From: Bettongia penicillata ogilbyi
Taxonomy: Eukaryota > Chordata > Mammalia > Diprotodontia > Potoroidae
Direction: 5' to 3'
NCBI GenBank assembly: GCA_023548195.1
Contig: JAJHZJ010000416.1
Location: 1,198,317-1,262,316, forward strand
DNA length: 64,000 bases
How positions within the stretch are numbered: position 1 is the first letter of the stretch; every line of letters starts with the position of its first letter. The notes under the pieces are model-generated. The model saw only the letters and a list, made by a program, of their open reading frames with translations. It had not been told where the DNA came from and ran no database searches. The translations under genes and the position numbers were made by a program. Below are positions 44,613 to 55,829 of the stretch, one piece after another.

Positions 44613-46114
44613 GTTCTTTACTTTTTTCGCATCTGGTGAATAGAAACTTTCTCAGAGTATTTTTAATTCTAAATTTCAGTTAGAGGTTAGTGAAAATAAA
44701 GATGTAATTTTTTTCATCTCTAAGTTCAAGAATTCCCTGAAATCCATCCATGGACCCCTTGTGGGGCTGTGGATCCCAAGATAAGTATGCATTTTCTGGT
44801 ACTACTCTTACTGGGTTTCTGTAGGGCTCAAATGAAAAAAAATGTACACAAAATGCTATGGTAATATTAATTGTAAATATAAGAGTCATAGAAGACTAGT
44901 GTTAGGAGGGATCTTGGAGATCAGTGACTCCAAATCCATTTTACATTCAAGGAAACTAAGGCAGTGGCATCACTGGGATGGAAATGCAGCTTCTGACTCA
45001 ATTCATGCCCTTTGCATTATGCCACCTTTCTTCTCTATGGGTTGGTGCTAATAAAAGCTGGCTACCGTGTAAAAATCCATATGAGACACAATTGTCTTTA
45101 TGTGGCCAGAATAGTAGAAAAAGTGTTGTACTCGGAGTAAAGAAGATACGAATTTGAATCTTGCTTTGGACGTTTATATTCATCTGTAAAATAGTAACAT
45201 CAGTAGGTCCAACTTAGGGGCTTCTTGATCAGGGATGGAACATAAGAGCTATCTTACCTGTTCAAGACAGAGTTGACAATAGCAAATAAGAGCCAACCTG
45301 GTGATTTCCTTGGTAGAGAGAATTTCCAGTGAGGAAGATCTTCCACCAGTGTAGATCAGCAACTATCTTTCAGCTTACATAAATGGAAACAGAGGTTTTC
45401 ACTGTCTAAAATACAGCATCAATTCCCTCAGGCTTTGTTACTGACAGATAAGTGAAAGAGAAACAGGATTTGGACTAGCTAGGTAGGGGAAGCTTTAATA
45501 ACTCTGTGACCTTTAGCAGGTCATTCTAACCTCTCTGTTTTTTCACACTGCCCTTACCTCTTTCCCCTGACTTTTGTTCTGGTTCAGATCCCATGCCAGA
45601 GAGGATCGTGGGAGTGTGTCACAGTATCTCAAACTCTGTCTAGACAGGGTGTGTAATCCATATAAGTAAGCAGGCCTAATCTATATTAAGTAGCCCAAAC
45701 TGAAGACCTTTGAAGTATTTCTGTATGGTCAAAAGAGCTTTAGAAGAAGGGGGTAGGATTCTCATTTTCCAGGGACTGTCACTTGCCACAGGCCCCCTGC
45801 CCACCCCCATTCTTATCAGACACCAGATAGTGAGGAATTATTAGGGGCAGACCTGGCCCTGAAACTTTGTTAGTTCAAGTTAAAGGTTGGAATGAAGTGG
45901 GGTGTTCAGAGCTCATGGAACACTTAACCAAAGGTTATATAGCCCTAACACAGCAAGGCTGTACAATAGCGATACAGCTTAACTTCTTTAAATGAAGCTC
46001 CCTCCTGTCTTCACATGAAAACCTGTTGGTATAGAGTGGGGTGACTGGGATAGTTGTCTGGTATACCACCAAATGTAAAGTGCATTGACTCCAGTGGGAG
46101 TGACCTTTTATTCT
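44613..46114. other. mostly unassigned; MIR-like pieces at 44,885-45,040 and 45,105-45,200
   Basis: 44,885-45,040 has 'gatcttggagatcagtgact' and 'ttcaaggaaactaaggcagt' (antisense MIR order). 45,105-45,200 has a sense MIR head ('gaatttgaatcttgctttgg'). Nothing else is recognised. Confidence 0.45.
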
Positions 46115-46352
46115 TTTCTATTGTTCAGTCATTTCAGTCAGGTACTACTCTTGATGACCCCATATGGGCTTTCTTGGCAAAGATACTAGAGTGGTTTGCT
46201 ATTTCTTTCTCCAGCTCATTTTACAGATGAGGAAACTGAGGCAGACAGAGTTAAGTGACTTGTCTAGGATTACACAGTTAGTAAAAAAAAGTCTGAGTCT
46301 AGATTTGAACTTAGGTCTTCCTGACGCCAGGCCAGGTGACCTAGTTGCCCCA
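46115..46352 (-). mobile_element. tRNA-derived marsupial SINE (MAR1-like)
   Basis: Antisense: 'tgttcagtcatttcagtcag', 'tcttggcaaagatactagag', 'cattttacagatgaggaaac', 'gatttgaacttaggtctt', 'gacctagttgcccc'. Confidence 0.9.
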
Positions 46353-46734
46353 GGTGACCAGAAAGTCACTTTAATGGAGTCAGAAGTCACCAGGAAGCTG
46401 CATCAAAGAGGTCAAAGTTTAAGACTTAGGTCAATCAAGTCCTGAATTTATTACTTGACTGCTTACTCCTGTAGAGGTGTTGAGAGGTGATTAGTTTGGT
46501 GGAGGTGGAGGATGAGAGGGACCTTGCTACATAATGGTCCTGTCACAGAGAACAGGGCAAAAAGGTCATGGAAAGAAAGTAGAGGGTTACATTCTAAGCC
46601 AGGATTTCCAGGAATGGGACTAGAGAAAAGGCAGACACCGGGGCCCTTTGTGAGACTGTGCAGGCTATCATATCAGCCACCTAACACATCCTCCACTGAC
46701 TCCCCCACTTCTTCACAGATAAAGCCATTTATTC

Positions 46735-46925
46735 CCTTTCTGGAAAGCTGCTTTTTTGGGTCTCCTTTAGCAAGCTGCTGGGCTGGAAATCTCTTTCACT
46801 CTGTTATTCTGTGGCTACTCGTGCCCTAGAATTTGGTGAGAGTCATTCTTTACAGGTATTTTATGAGGTATGAGGGAAGACCTAGTGTGTGTGCATCTTT
46901 CTACTCCGCCATTTTGGCTCTGCCT
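46735..46925 (-). mobile_element. HAL1/L1 5' fragment with an ORF1 piece joined to the 5' UTR
   Basis: On the minus strand it starts with 'gagccaaaatggcggagtag' (complement of 46,900-46,919 or so) and follows the HAL1 5' UTR to 'gatttccagccca'. It then jumps to ORF1-like 'agcttgctaaaggagaccc' (compare 1,702-1,720) and ends. The 3' part of the element is missing. Confidence 0.6.
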
Positions 46926-47889
46926 CTATGAAAATGACTTGTTAAGAAACACATAGATATTAAGTGTTGAAGATGGGATTTTAATTCTGGTCTTCCTGAC
47001 TCCAAATCCAGGGCTATTCCTTTCACAAATATGGGTCCTAGGCTGGGGAGAACATAGGAACACCATGGAGACCACATTTATAGGCCTCTGATGCTATCAC
47101 AATGAAGAAAGTCCTCAGGGACAGAATGATGTAGCTAATACCAAGCACAACTTATTTGGGTAAATTTTGTGGCTAGTAAAATGAAACTGAAGCAAACTCA
47201 TTGCTTTTTTTTTCTGGGCAAGATAACAGTTTAACTGTCACTTGCATAGCTGGTAGTAGTGCGCCACTCTAGTCACCTCAGCAAAGCCCAGGACCTTGAT
47301 GGGATGGAAAAGATCATTTTTATTGAGTCTCCAAAAGACTGGTGGGCGTTGAAGGAGTTGGGAAGCTTTACAATTAGTTCAGTGTGTGTGGAGGACACTG
47401 TGGCTTGGCCTTCAGGTGTAGCTGATCATGCCCCTCTGTGATAATTAAGGAATGTTAATTACTTAAGAGGCCTCAATTACCTCTTAGTGATCTTGGCTGG
47501 AAAAATCCAAATGACCTCAGTCAGCATCACCCTCATTAGCCTTCCCCTTGGGGAGATCAAACCACCCCTGATTTTGACAAGGAGAATCAAGGACAGAAGG
47601 GCTGGCCCATGGGGAAGGGGCACAGCCTAAGTTTTAGGTTCCTTGTTTATAGGTAAACAACACAAGGATCCCAGGTTATACTGGTTAGTAAGCAAATGTC
47701 CTGGAGACTAGGAGTGATCGTATCATTCAAGCACACATTCAATTTGTACTGGGAAAGGTGGGCCCTTTTGAGCTACATTGAGAAATGGGCTTTGACAAAA
47801 TGGAGAGCACGATCAGTTGCAGGGTAGAATTGGTTTTTAAATGATACAGCATCATTTTAATATACTTCAATTTACAGGTCTCTTTGAAT
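46926..47889. other. no feature recognised
   Basis: Short MIR-like piece at 46,945-47,020. Otherwise unassigned. Confidence 0.4.
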
Positions 47890-48330
47890 CCATAGTTTCA
47901 AGTCCCTCCATCGTATGTGAAAAGAGGGTTTGGCACATACCCAAATCGCCTAAGATGTTATCATCCGCTTGGAAGACACTGAGGATACCTGCATGGACAT
48001 TCTGCATTGGACTACCACATGGTTGGGAATAGTCTTTTTCCACTGACTGTGTAGCCAGAATTGTCTGTATCTTTAAAATTACTTCACTGAACACATTTCA
48101 GACTTTTCTATAGTTGTATTTGAAGGTCACTCTTTCACTCACAGCAGGACACCATGCATTAAAAAGGACAGCCTGGGGGCCACCCCCACTTAGGACACCC
48201 GGCCTCAAGAAATGGGCTGGGATGACTGGCTTTTCCTTTATCCTTATCTGTTCTAGGTAGGTAGTGGAGTCTCAGGTTCCATGGCTCAAATCATGGGGGT
48301 CTCTGAGTCCAGGAATTCAGGTTGGGTATT
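47890..48330 (+). repeat. unidentified repeat, copy 1
   Basis: It aligns with 49,400-49,880 in the same order and orientation. Matching blocks are 'gacattctgcattggactac' / 'gacattctgaattagtttac', 'gccagaattgtctgtatctt' / 'gccagaactatttttaatct', and 'tttcagacttttctatagtt' / 'tttgagatttttcctacatt'. Not a family that I recognise. Orientation is arbitrary. Confidence 0.55.
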
Positions 48331-49399
48331 GTCCCCAGGCTCAGAAGCAATGACTGAGCAAAAGTCCAGAGATAGGCCTTTTAATTGAACTTGGTGGGAT
48401 TAATGCTATGTAGAAATTGAACTAAATTGTAAACTTAATCTGATTATACCCTAAAGTATTGATTTACATTCTTGCTCTTGTTATATCTTTGAAGTAAATG
48501 TCTCTTTGAAAAAGCAAATCAGATGTTAACTGTAAATGGAACTGGGGCCTTAATAACTGGACTTCTAACATAAGTGTAACACAGTAGGAGGGCGTTTGAG
48601 CCCACAGCTGAGAAAGAGACTTCCTATCTCCTCAGGGTACTAGAGAGTGGGGGTAGGTGGTAAAATGTAAGAGAGCTAGCCCTCAGAGAGTACAGTCAGG
48701 GTGAAACCATGGTAGACATATGGGGTACCATCAGCATTAAAATAAGACTCTTCAACTTTTGGGGAATGGCTGGAGAGATTCTCTACCTGGAACTTAAAAG
48801 TTTGGACATCCTAGTTTGCAAGATCCAAGAGAAATGGGCTTTTTAAAAAGGCTGTAATTGTACAGTTAATATTTTGCTTTATGTGTTCCCCCATAAATTC
48901 TATCGATGTAATTTTGCAAACTTTGCATTTGTTGATTCTTTGAATATTTAGATACGTGTATCTCCCATATTACTGAATCTAACACATGTGTAGTTTTGAA
49001 ATCTAATGTGAGAAATATAGAGTTGAAATCACTAGAATGATGCTTAGCAGAAATATTCATATTTTTATTTTGTATTTTAATAGATCTGGATTACCTGCTT
49101 TGTTATGAAAGCAATATGTCCTATAACTTCTTAGGACAAATTTTGCCTGTACCTAGAGGCCATGAGTATTTAACTTTCTTTACTATTTCTCAAACAGAAC
49201 CCATTTGTCCTCTTTGATGAGTATGAAATTCCATATGGATTACCCTTGAAGTGGTAGAGATACATTAGGGGAAATCTGTTTTGGGTACCCTTAGAATAAG
49301 TATCTAGAGGAAATTTTCTTGGACCATTTAAGGGAGATCCTCTAGAGAATTTTTGTGTTTTGTGTAGAAATGGATCCTTAGAAAATTTTCTCCAGACCA
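48331..49399. other. spacer between the two unidentified repeat copies; nothing recognised
   Basis: AT-rich. If the pair are old LTRs this would be internal sequence, but no gag or pol trace is visible. Confidence 0.4.
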
Positions 49400-49880
49400 C
49401 AGTGGGTATCCTTTATGCATCAGTGGAATCACAGAAGAATTCTTACCCAGGACACTTAGTTTCTCATGCAAGAGTGATGGAGTAATGTGTGGTCAATTCC
49501 AGATCCTAAATCTTCTGTGAGAATTGACATATGTGAGGACATTCTGAATTAGTTTACTGTGGATGGAAACAGACTCATTCCGTTGGCTGCACTGCCAGAA
49601 CTATTTTTAATCTTTAAAACTGCCTGACTAGATATATTTGAGATTTTTCCTACATTTAGGTCTGAGGGTGAAGGGCTCAACTTATAAAGGTGACACCATC
49701 TGTGGTCTGAGGGGTACCTCCCCTCCCTGAAACTTAGGCCATCAGACCCTGGGGTCTGGACCTTTTACATTTATGCTTTTTAGCTGTAGGTGCAGGGGAT
49801 GGAGAATTGGAAGTGGGAATCCATGGGTATCCAGAGATCTAGGAGTCCAGCTGGGTACAGTCACAGTAATCAGGGCAGTC
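49400..49880 (+). repeat. unidentified repeat, copy 2
   Basis: Partner of 47,890-48,330, about 1.5 kb apart. Similarity continues to the ends: 'ctctgagtccaggaattcagg' at about 48,300 against 'agatctaggagtccagctgg' at about 49,835. Confidence 0.55.
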
Positions 49881-49934
49881 ACAGTCACAGGGCAGATGTT
49901 TCAGGCAGACCCAGAATAGAAGCTGGAGGTATCG

Positions 49935-50155
49935 GAGAAATGATTTTATATTTGCCCCTGCTTTCAAGGAGCTCACAATCTAACGGGAGAGGCAACATGC
50001 GAACAACTAGGTAAACTACATACAGGATAAATTAGAATTAATGAACAAGGAAGGCTCTAGAATTAAGAGGGATTAGGAAGGTTTTCCTGTAGAATATGGG
50101 ATTTTAGATGAGACTTGAAGGAAGGCAGGAGATACGGGGGCTTGGGGAAAATAAA
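49935..50155 (+). repeat. LINE-2 fragment
   Basis: 'tttcaaggagctcacaatct', 'aaggttttcctgtagaatat', 'tagatgagacttgaaggaag', in L2 3' order. Confidence 0.65.
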
Positions 50156-50174
50156 ACTAACCTTTTCCCTGACA

Positions 50175-50320
50175 AATAATGGTCAATCAATCGAAGTCTA
50201 TTAAGCCTTCGCTATTTGCCGTGCATTTGTGCGGGACCCTGGGGATGCAAAGATACAAACAAACCCGGAATACTTTCTACTCTTCAAAGAGATTACATGG
50301 TGAGGGAGCAGAGAGGAGAG
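50175..50320 (+). repeat. LINE-2 fragment
   Basis: 'tctattaagccttcgctatt', 'gaccctggggatgcaaagat' and 'cttcaaagagattacatggt': a second L2 end directly after the previous one. Confidence 0.55.
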
Positions 50321-50519
50321 AGGAAGGGGAGATAACCTCCATACATTTATACTTACAATATGTAAATACAAGGTGGTTAAATAAACACTGAACTCCATGA
50401 TTTTAGGGGATAAACCCAAATAATTCAACTGATTTGAATATTCTTGCTCTCCCCGCCCCCGACAAAACAAGAACCCTCTGTCAGGGGTGCCTGTTCTCAA
50501 ATGGGTCCATAGTCCATCC

Positions 50520-51030
50520 TCCGCCCAGTGTCACATGCTGATCCCTGAAGGACTGACTCAGAGTCCAGACAGCGCTCTCCTGATCTGGAAGGGAGGGTGG
50601 AGACAGAAACGAGGACAAGGCATACAGCAGGGACCCAGGGAAGGCAGCAATACCTGCCAGGCGGCCTTTCCGGGGTTCTCCGGGACCGGAGGAGAGGGGC
50701 AGGAGGAAAGCTACAGCCGTGCGGGGTTTAACAAACACCTGGCTGGGCAGAGTGAGGCGCTGCTGCCACCCAGTGACGATCAACTGGAAGAGAGCCTGCT
50801 CAGATTCCGCGCCCACCGCGGGCCAGTTGTCACTGCTTTCTGGGCTCATCCCTTTTCTCTGTTTCCACATCGGACCCCTGGGTCCTCCCCATGCTCCGTG
50901 TCCTGACATGAGTCTTTCTATGCCATTGGTCACTGTGACCGCAAAAATGCTTTGTCTTTCTTCCTTCCAGATGGAGACATCGAACGCGGGATAGGGGCTT
51001 CTCCAGCCACGTTCTCACTGCAGTATTCTA
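50520..51030. promoter_or_regulatory. CpG-rich patch, possible promoter or unannotated exon
   Basis: About 20 CpG dinucleotides in 510 bp, including CCGCGCCCACCGCGGGCC near 50,810-50,822, in a window otherwise depleted in CpG. Overlapping open frames exist on both strands (50,487-50,906 plus, 50,481-50,933 minus), but both follow from GC content and neither resembles a known protein. A good splice acceptor, TTTCTTCCTTCCAG, ends at about 50,970. No TATA box was seen. Confidence 0.3.
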
Positions 51031-51084
51031 CTTCAAGGTCAGGTAGAACCTGGTGTTGAGGGGAGCCCTCTGTAATAACGTAAA

Positions 51085-51285
51085 GCATTTTTATGATGCC
51101 TTAAGGTTTGCTAAAAGCTTTAGAAATAGTATCTTATTTGATCCTCACAATAACCTTGGCAAATGGATGCTATTATTATGCCAACTTTACAGAAGAGAAA
51201 CTGAGGCAGATAGCAACACTTCCTCAGAATCACATAGCTAGTAAATGAGTGAGGCTGGATTTGAATTCAAGTGTGTACTACCTAA
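51085..51285 (-). repeat. MIR/THER-type SINE
   Basis: 'ttaaggtttgctaaaagctt', 'atcttatttgatcctcacaa', 'ccaactttacagaagagaaac' and 'ggctggatttgaattcaag' in antisense order. Confidence 0.8.
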
Positions 51286-51358
51286 ATGGTGCCTGATTAT
51301 TGCTAGATAAGCTCCTTGATTCCTGCTCCATTCTTTCTTCTAATTTAGAGTCTCAATT

Positions 51359-51455
51359 CTTCCTTCCTTCCTTCCTTCCTTCCTTCCTTCCTTCCTTCCT
51401 TCCTTCCTTCCTTCCTTCCTTCCTTCCTTCCTTCCTTCCTTCCTTCCTTCCTTCC
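51359..51455. repeat. (TTCC)n microsatellite
   Basis: About 24 uninterrupted TTCC units, GGAA on the other strand. GGAA repeats can bind ETS-family factors. No target gene is visible nearby. Confidence 0.97.
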
Positions 51456-52394
51456 CTCCCACCCTTGACAACAATTGTGCTTTCATAAGTGTAGGGTACC
51501 CCCAATGAAGAACTTTCTTTATCAAAATGATTCTGTATCTTCTCAACTTATTGTGTTTTAAATGACTTGGCTAGGGTCACCTAGTCTGTCAGACTCTGAA
51601 ATGTTTGCAGGCCTTCCTGGCACCCTGCTTTCTCTCTATACAACCCTGTTTTAATCCAAAGTTTCTCCAAGAGGTCTCCTCTGTCCCACTCTTTCAGATG
51701 ACTGAGTCAAACCAGCTGAGAATGGCAATTCCAGAGTGCCTCTTCCAAAGGGAATCACCTTATTCCATAAGGGGGGATAATCCCCCCACCATGCTGGAAG
51801 AGTCAAAGGGTACCTGTCTTCCAAGAGACCAATCTTCAACTGCTGCCTTTCCTGCCCTGCCCACCCCCTAGTACTCTATAATGAGGAAACTTGGAGGCAG
51901 TCTTAAAAATTCCAATTTCTGAGGCCCAGTTTCCTCATGTATAAAATGGGATGGAAAATTACTTGCCTGGGTCACATAGCTAATTAGTGACACAACTTGA
52001 ACCAGAATTCAGATTTAGTCCAATGTTCTTTCTACAAAATATTACCTCTTCTGTAATTTGACAACTTATCTTAACCTGAAATTGTATGAGGAATGAAAAG
52101 ACAGATGGGCTAAAAGTAAATTACAGAAAAAAAAATCTTAGGCTCAATGATAATTGCTTCCTTACTGTGATGCCTAGCCAGAGCTATAACTCAAAATTCT
52201 GGTTCCAGAGACAAAATTCATGGTGGGAGGTGGGGAGATAGTGTGGAAGGGGTAAAGGTCAAAAGTTTGATGACTCCTATATGTGACTGAGGTAGTCTGG
52301 AAACAGAGGTCATGGGAACTGGGGATACTGAAGAAAGTGGAGGGGACTCATGATGAAGCATGCTACTTGCCTCAGAGAAGGAACTAATATTGTC
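51456..52394. other. mostly unassigned; MIR-like pieces
   Basis: MIR-like stretches at about 51,545-51,600 and 51,925-52,035 ('cagtttcctcatgtataaaa' then 'gcctgggtcacatagctaat'). Otherwise nothing is recognised. Confidence 0.4.
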
Positions 52395-52665
52395 TGAATA
52401 CAGACTGAAATATGCTATTTTTCACTTTCTTTTTTTTCATTCTTTTTCTTTTATTTGAGTCATCTTGTACAAAATGACTAATATGGAAATGTTTTTCATG
52501 ATTGCACTTATATAACCTATATTGGATTACTAGCCATCTCAGGATGTGGAGGAAGGGAGAGAGGGATAGAATTTGAAACTTCAAGCTTAAAAAAACACCA
52601 AATATTAAAAAACTGTTTTAACATGTAATTGAGGGAAAAATAAAATATGTAAAAAAAAAGAAAGG
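52395..52665 (+). mobile_element. L1 3' UTR end, sense
   Basis: 'atgactaatatggaaatgtt', 'catgattgcacttatataac' and 'cctatattggattactagcc' lead to 'gaatttgaaacttcaagc', 'ttttaacatgtaattgaggg' and an AATAAA/poly(A) end. It is the sense form of the L1 tail seen in antisense at 41.7 kb. Confidence 0.8.
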
Positions 52666-53099
52666 ACAAGGCAGGGTACTGGATCACAGCAGGATGTGAG
52701 ATGGAAAAGATTGTGTGTCAGGCATTTACTGGGCAAGTGTGACTCTATGCCAGCTTGTTAGCATACTATAACAAACTGACCTCATATTAGACCATGCCCA
52801 AGCTCTTCATTTCCCATCAGCTACTGTGTTTGGCTTTAGATCCACCATCATCACACCCCCATAGGATTAGTTCATCACCAGGAAACTCATCATGGAAATT
52901 CTTCAGGTTTGGTACTCACCTCATCAGTAGCCTCAGTTCCCCTTTCTGCTCTGACTGGAGAGCTGGTGAGTGAGCAGGAAACTCCTCCCACAGCCTCCCT
53001 TTAGGGAGGGCTCAGAATTTCCAGTCAACTCTTCATATTCTACCAGCTGCTCTTTGTTGGTTTTGAATCCACCATCAACATGCCCCAACCTTGGGGGAC
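52666..53099. other. unassigned, with a short diverged direct repeat
   Basis: About 60 bp near 52,800-52,860 ('gctactgtgtttggctttag') recurs near 53,027-53,090 ('gctgctctttgttggttttg'). Confidence 0.4.
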
Positions 53100-53240
53100 C
53101 TCCCCCTTTTAGCTTCCTTCTGTGTATTATCTTCTCCCATTAGACAGTAAGTGCCCTCAAAGACAGGAATTGTCCTTTTCTTATTTGTGTCCTGGTGCTC
53201 AAACACGGTGCCTGAAAAATAGGTGCTTGAAAAATGTGTA
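53100..53240 (-). repeat. LINE-2 3' end fragment
   Basis: 'cattagacagtaagtgccct', 'caaagacaggaattgtcctt' and 'acggtgcctgaaaaataggt' are the antisense L2 terminus. Confidence 0.6.
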
Positions 53241-53669
53241 CAGTATGGTATTCACTTTCTATTGAGCCATGGACTCCAAAAGTGGCCCCTAAAAGTCCCT
53301 CTGTCTTTTAATTCTCTATGGGCAACTACTAGCATCATAGGCATGAAGACTGGCTGAGAACATGATAGGGATCCTTGGGAAACAGGGATGAGGTCCCTAT
53401 GGATCTGTAATTGTATATTGTCCTTCCTGGGCCTGGGAAAGGAAAACATGAAACTCGATGCTCTGGGATGGATGGAATGCTTTCTTGGATGTTAGCGTCA
53501 CAGCTGGAGAAATGAGGAGTGGAGGGAAAGGTGAAAGGCAAAGTGAAACAACATGTAGTTTTATCTTCAGGCCCAGCCTTAGATGTAAATTATAAATATT
53601 TTTACTCTCTAATATAGTCATCTCATAGATGACCCTGAGAAAGCTGAAGAGGCTATTGTGAGAAGGATG

Positions 53670-53902
53670 TTGTTGAGTCATTACAACCATGCCTGACTCT
53701 TTGTGGGGCTCTCTTGGCAAAGATACTAGAGTGGTTTCTCCAGTTCATTTTCCAGATGAGGAGACTGAGGCAAACAGGGTTAAGTGACTTGATCAGGGTC
53801 ACACAGCTTAGTAAGTGTCTGAGGCCAGATCTGAACTCAGGAAGAAGAGTCTTCCTGACTCTAGGCCCTGCACTCTATCTACTGCACCACCTAGCTGCCC
53901 CA
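53670..53902 (-). mobile_element. tRNA-derived marsupial SINE (MAR1-like)
   Basis: Antisense with 'tcttggcaaagatactagag', 'gggttaagtgacttgatcag', 'agatctgaactcaggaag' and 'gcaccacctagctgcccc'. Confidence 0.92.
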
Positions 53903-54443
53903 GTGAAGAGGAGGCTTCCTCTCTGTCCTGTCCCTAATATCCTGGGAGACCAAGTGGCCACAGGATCGAGGAGGTGGAGGGAGGGGACAGTGTGGTCTAA
54001 AGAAAACAGGCAGTAGATGGTGCCAAGGCCTTGGGGCTTGAGTGTTGCCCACTTACTAGGCCCCCTAACTCACTGTAATCAGTGAAGCGGCTGTGACCTT
54101 GGGCTCACAGCTGCCTCAACAACCAGGCTTAGCCCCAAGATAGCTGTCTGGGGCTTTGGAGCAGAAAATCTCATGTAACACATGGGACTTCAAGAAGTGA
54201 TAATTATAGAGACAGACTTCCCATTCCCTACCCACAACCCCACCCCCACCATCATCTCCACCTTTACCCACACAGCTAATAGCAATTCATGTAACAGCAG
54301 TTAAAGCAGCACAGGTCAGATACTATGGGAGGCAATAAAAGTTTCTCCATAGCCCCAAAGAAGGGCTGACTTGCTGCCTTTTGCCACAAAGCTACCCCTT
54401 CACTCAGACCCCCACTCTCACTGATCAGGGTAATCTCCTAGTC
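53903..54443. other. no feature recognised
   Basis: Unique-looking sequence. Confidence 0.4.
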
Positions 54444-54551
54444 CAAGGGTGGGGAACCTGTGGCTTCCAGGCCACCTGTGGCCCTCTTGTGCCACATTTG
54501 AAGACATAGAGGGCTATAGGTGTCCTTGAGGCCGCAGGTTCCCCAGCCCTG
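54444..54551. mobile_element. hAT-type MITE, both termini
   Basis: 108 bp. The left end CAAGGGTGGGGAACCTGTGG mirrors the right end (complement of 'gccgcaggttccccagccctg'). The flanking 8-bp duplication TCCTAGTY lies at 54,436-54,443 and 54,552-54,559. An 8-bp target and CAG-G-type ends are the hAT signature. Half copies occur at 9,482, 15,547 and 29,721. Confidence 0.8.
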
Positions 54552-55018
54552 TCCTAGTTTGATCCTAGGGGCAAGTGTAGAGTAAGCTGGGCTTGGGAAG
54601 AAAGCAGCTTGAAGCTCTGCCCTTCTAACCCCACCATCAGACATCATCCCTCCAGGTATCATCTGTGAAAGTTCCTCCTCAGCTGATCTGGGGGCCTAGG
54701 AACATACACTGGTCCTCCTCAGGCTTCCCTTTCCTCCCTTCCTTGTCGAAGTAACCATCCCAGCTTCCACGGACCTTCACAAGTCATTCCTCCTGCCCAG
54801 TTGCTGCTTCTGTCTCTTCTGTCTTCCTCTTTTGGATCGTACTTGTGCAGCTTTCTCCACGAGCCCTTCCCTGTCCCTGAGCTGTCTTCTTTCCCTTCAT
54901 ATTTTCCTAGACACTTTGCCCTATGACTCCCTAGTTCCTGTTACTCCTTGGCTAACATTTACTTTTCTGTGTACATGTTGTATCTCCCTAGTATTCAACT
55001 ATAAAAATGTTTTTTTTC
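54552..55018. other. no feature recognised
   Basis: Pyrimidine-rich unique-looking sequence. An L2-like antisense piece may lie at 54,880-55,000. Confidence 0.35.
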
Positions 55019-55257
55019 TTTAGTTATTTCAGTCCTGTCAGACTCTTTGTGATCCCATTTGGGGTTTTCTTGGGAAAGATACTAGAGTGGTTTGTCATTT
55101 CCTTCTTCAGCTCATTTTATAGATGAGAAAACTGAGGCAGACAGGGTTAAGTGACTTGTCCAGGGTCACAGAGCTAGTAAATGTCTAAGGCTAGATTCAA
55201 ACTCAGGTCTTATGACACCAGGCTCACACTGTATGCATTGCACTACCTAAGTGACCT
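55019..55257 (-). mobile_element. tRNA-derived marsupial SINE (MAR1-like)
   Basis: Antisense with 'tttagttatttcagtcctgt', 'ggggttttcttgggaaagat', 'gggttaagtgacttgtccag' and 'attcaaactcaggtctt'. Confidence 0.9.
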
Positions 55258-55829
55258 TGATTATGGGTGTAATGGAGGGGTTTTAAAAATATAGTATTGG
55301 GAAGTGATTATGGTATGAAAAAGACATCAATAAAATATTTTAAGACAAATATAATACTATTACAATGTAATATAATGTAATATAATATATACAATACAAT
55401 ATAATATAATGTAGTATGATATGATAAAATACATACAATTTTAATATAGCATGAATAAATATAATAAATAAAATAAAAGACATGCATAGAAGATGAAAGC
55501 TAGGGCAGCAACCTGAGAAGAAATAGAAAAGAATGACAGAGTCCTTTAAGAATACTAAGAACCATTTGTCAAAGGTGCTAAAGGTCTGAATAAAGGCAGA
55601 CTGGCCAGAACAGTGAGTATGGCAAAACAGGGCTTTTTACAGCTATCTTCAAGAAATGAGGAGTATCAAGGCAGGATGACTGCTCAGAGTGAAGAAAATT
55701 AACATAATGGATCACGAAAGAAGGCAAGACTACTCAAATTTTATATGGCTTTTTTTTTCTACCAAGGAGGATGATCTTTGGAGTGTTACAAAGGACAACG
55801 CAAAACAGCTGAATGTTCTTTATCAGTCC
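55258..55829. repeat. AT-rich tract (55,340-55,475) in unassigned sequence
   Basis: Imperfect ATAAT/TAATA units such as 'aatgtaatataatgtaatat'. The surrounding sequence has no recognised feature. Confidence 0.6.

Noticed and set aside
50481..50933. 150-codon minus-strand and 139-codon plus-strand frames
   Set aside because: Both are open over the same CpG-rich patch, which points to base composition. No domain or splice structure was seen.
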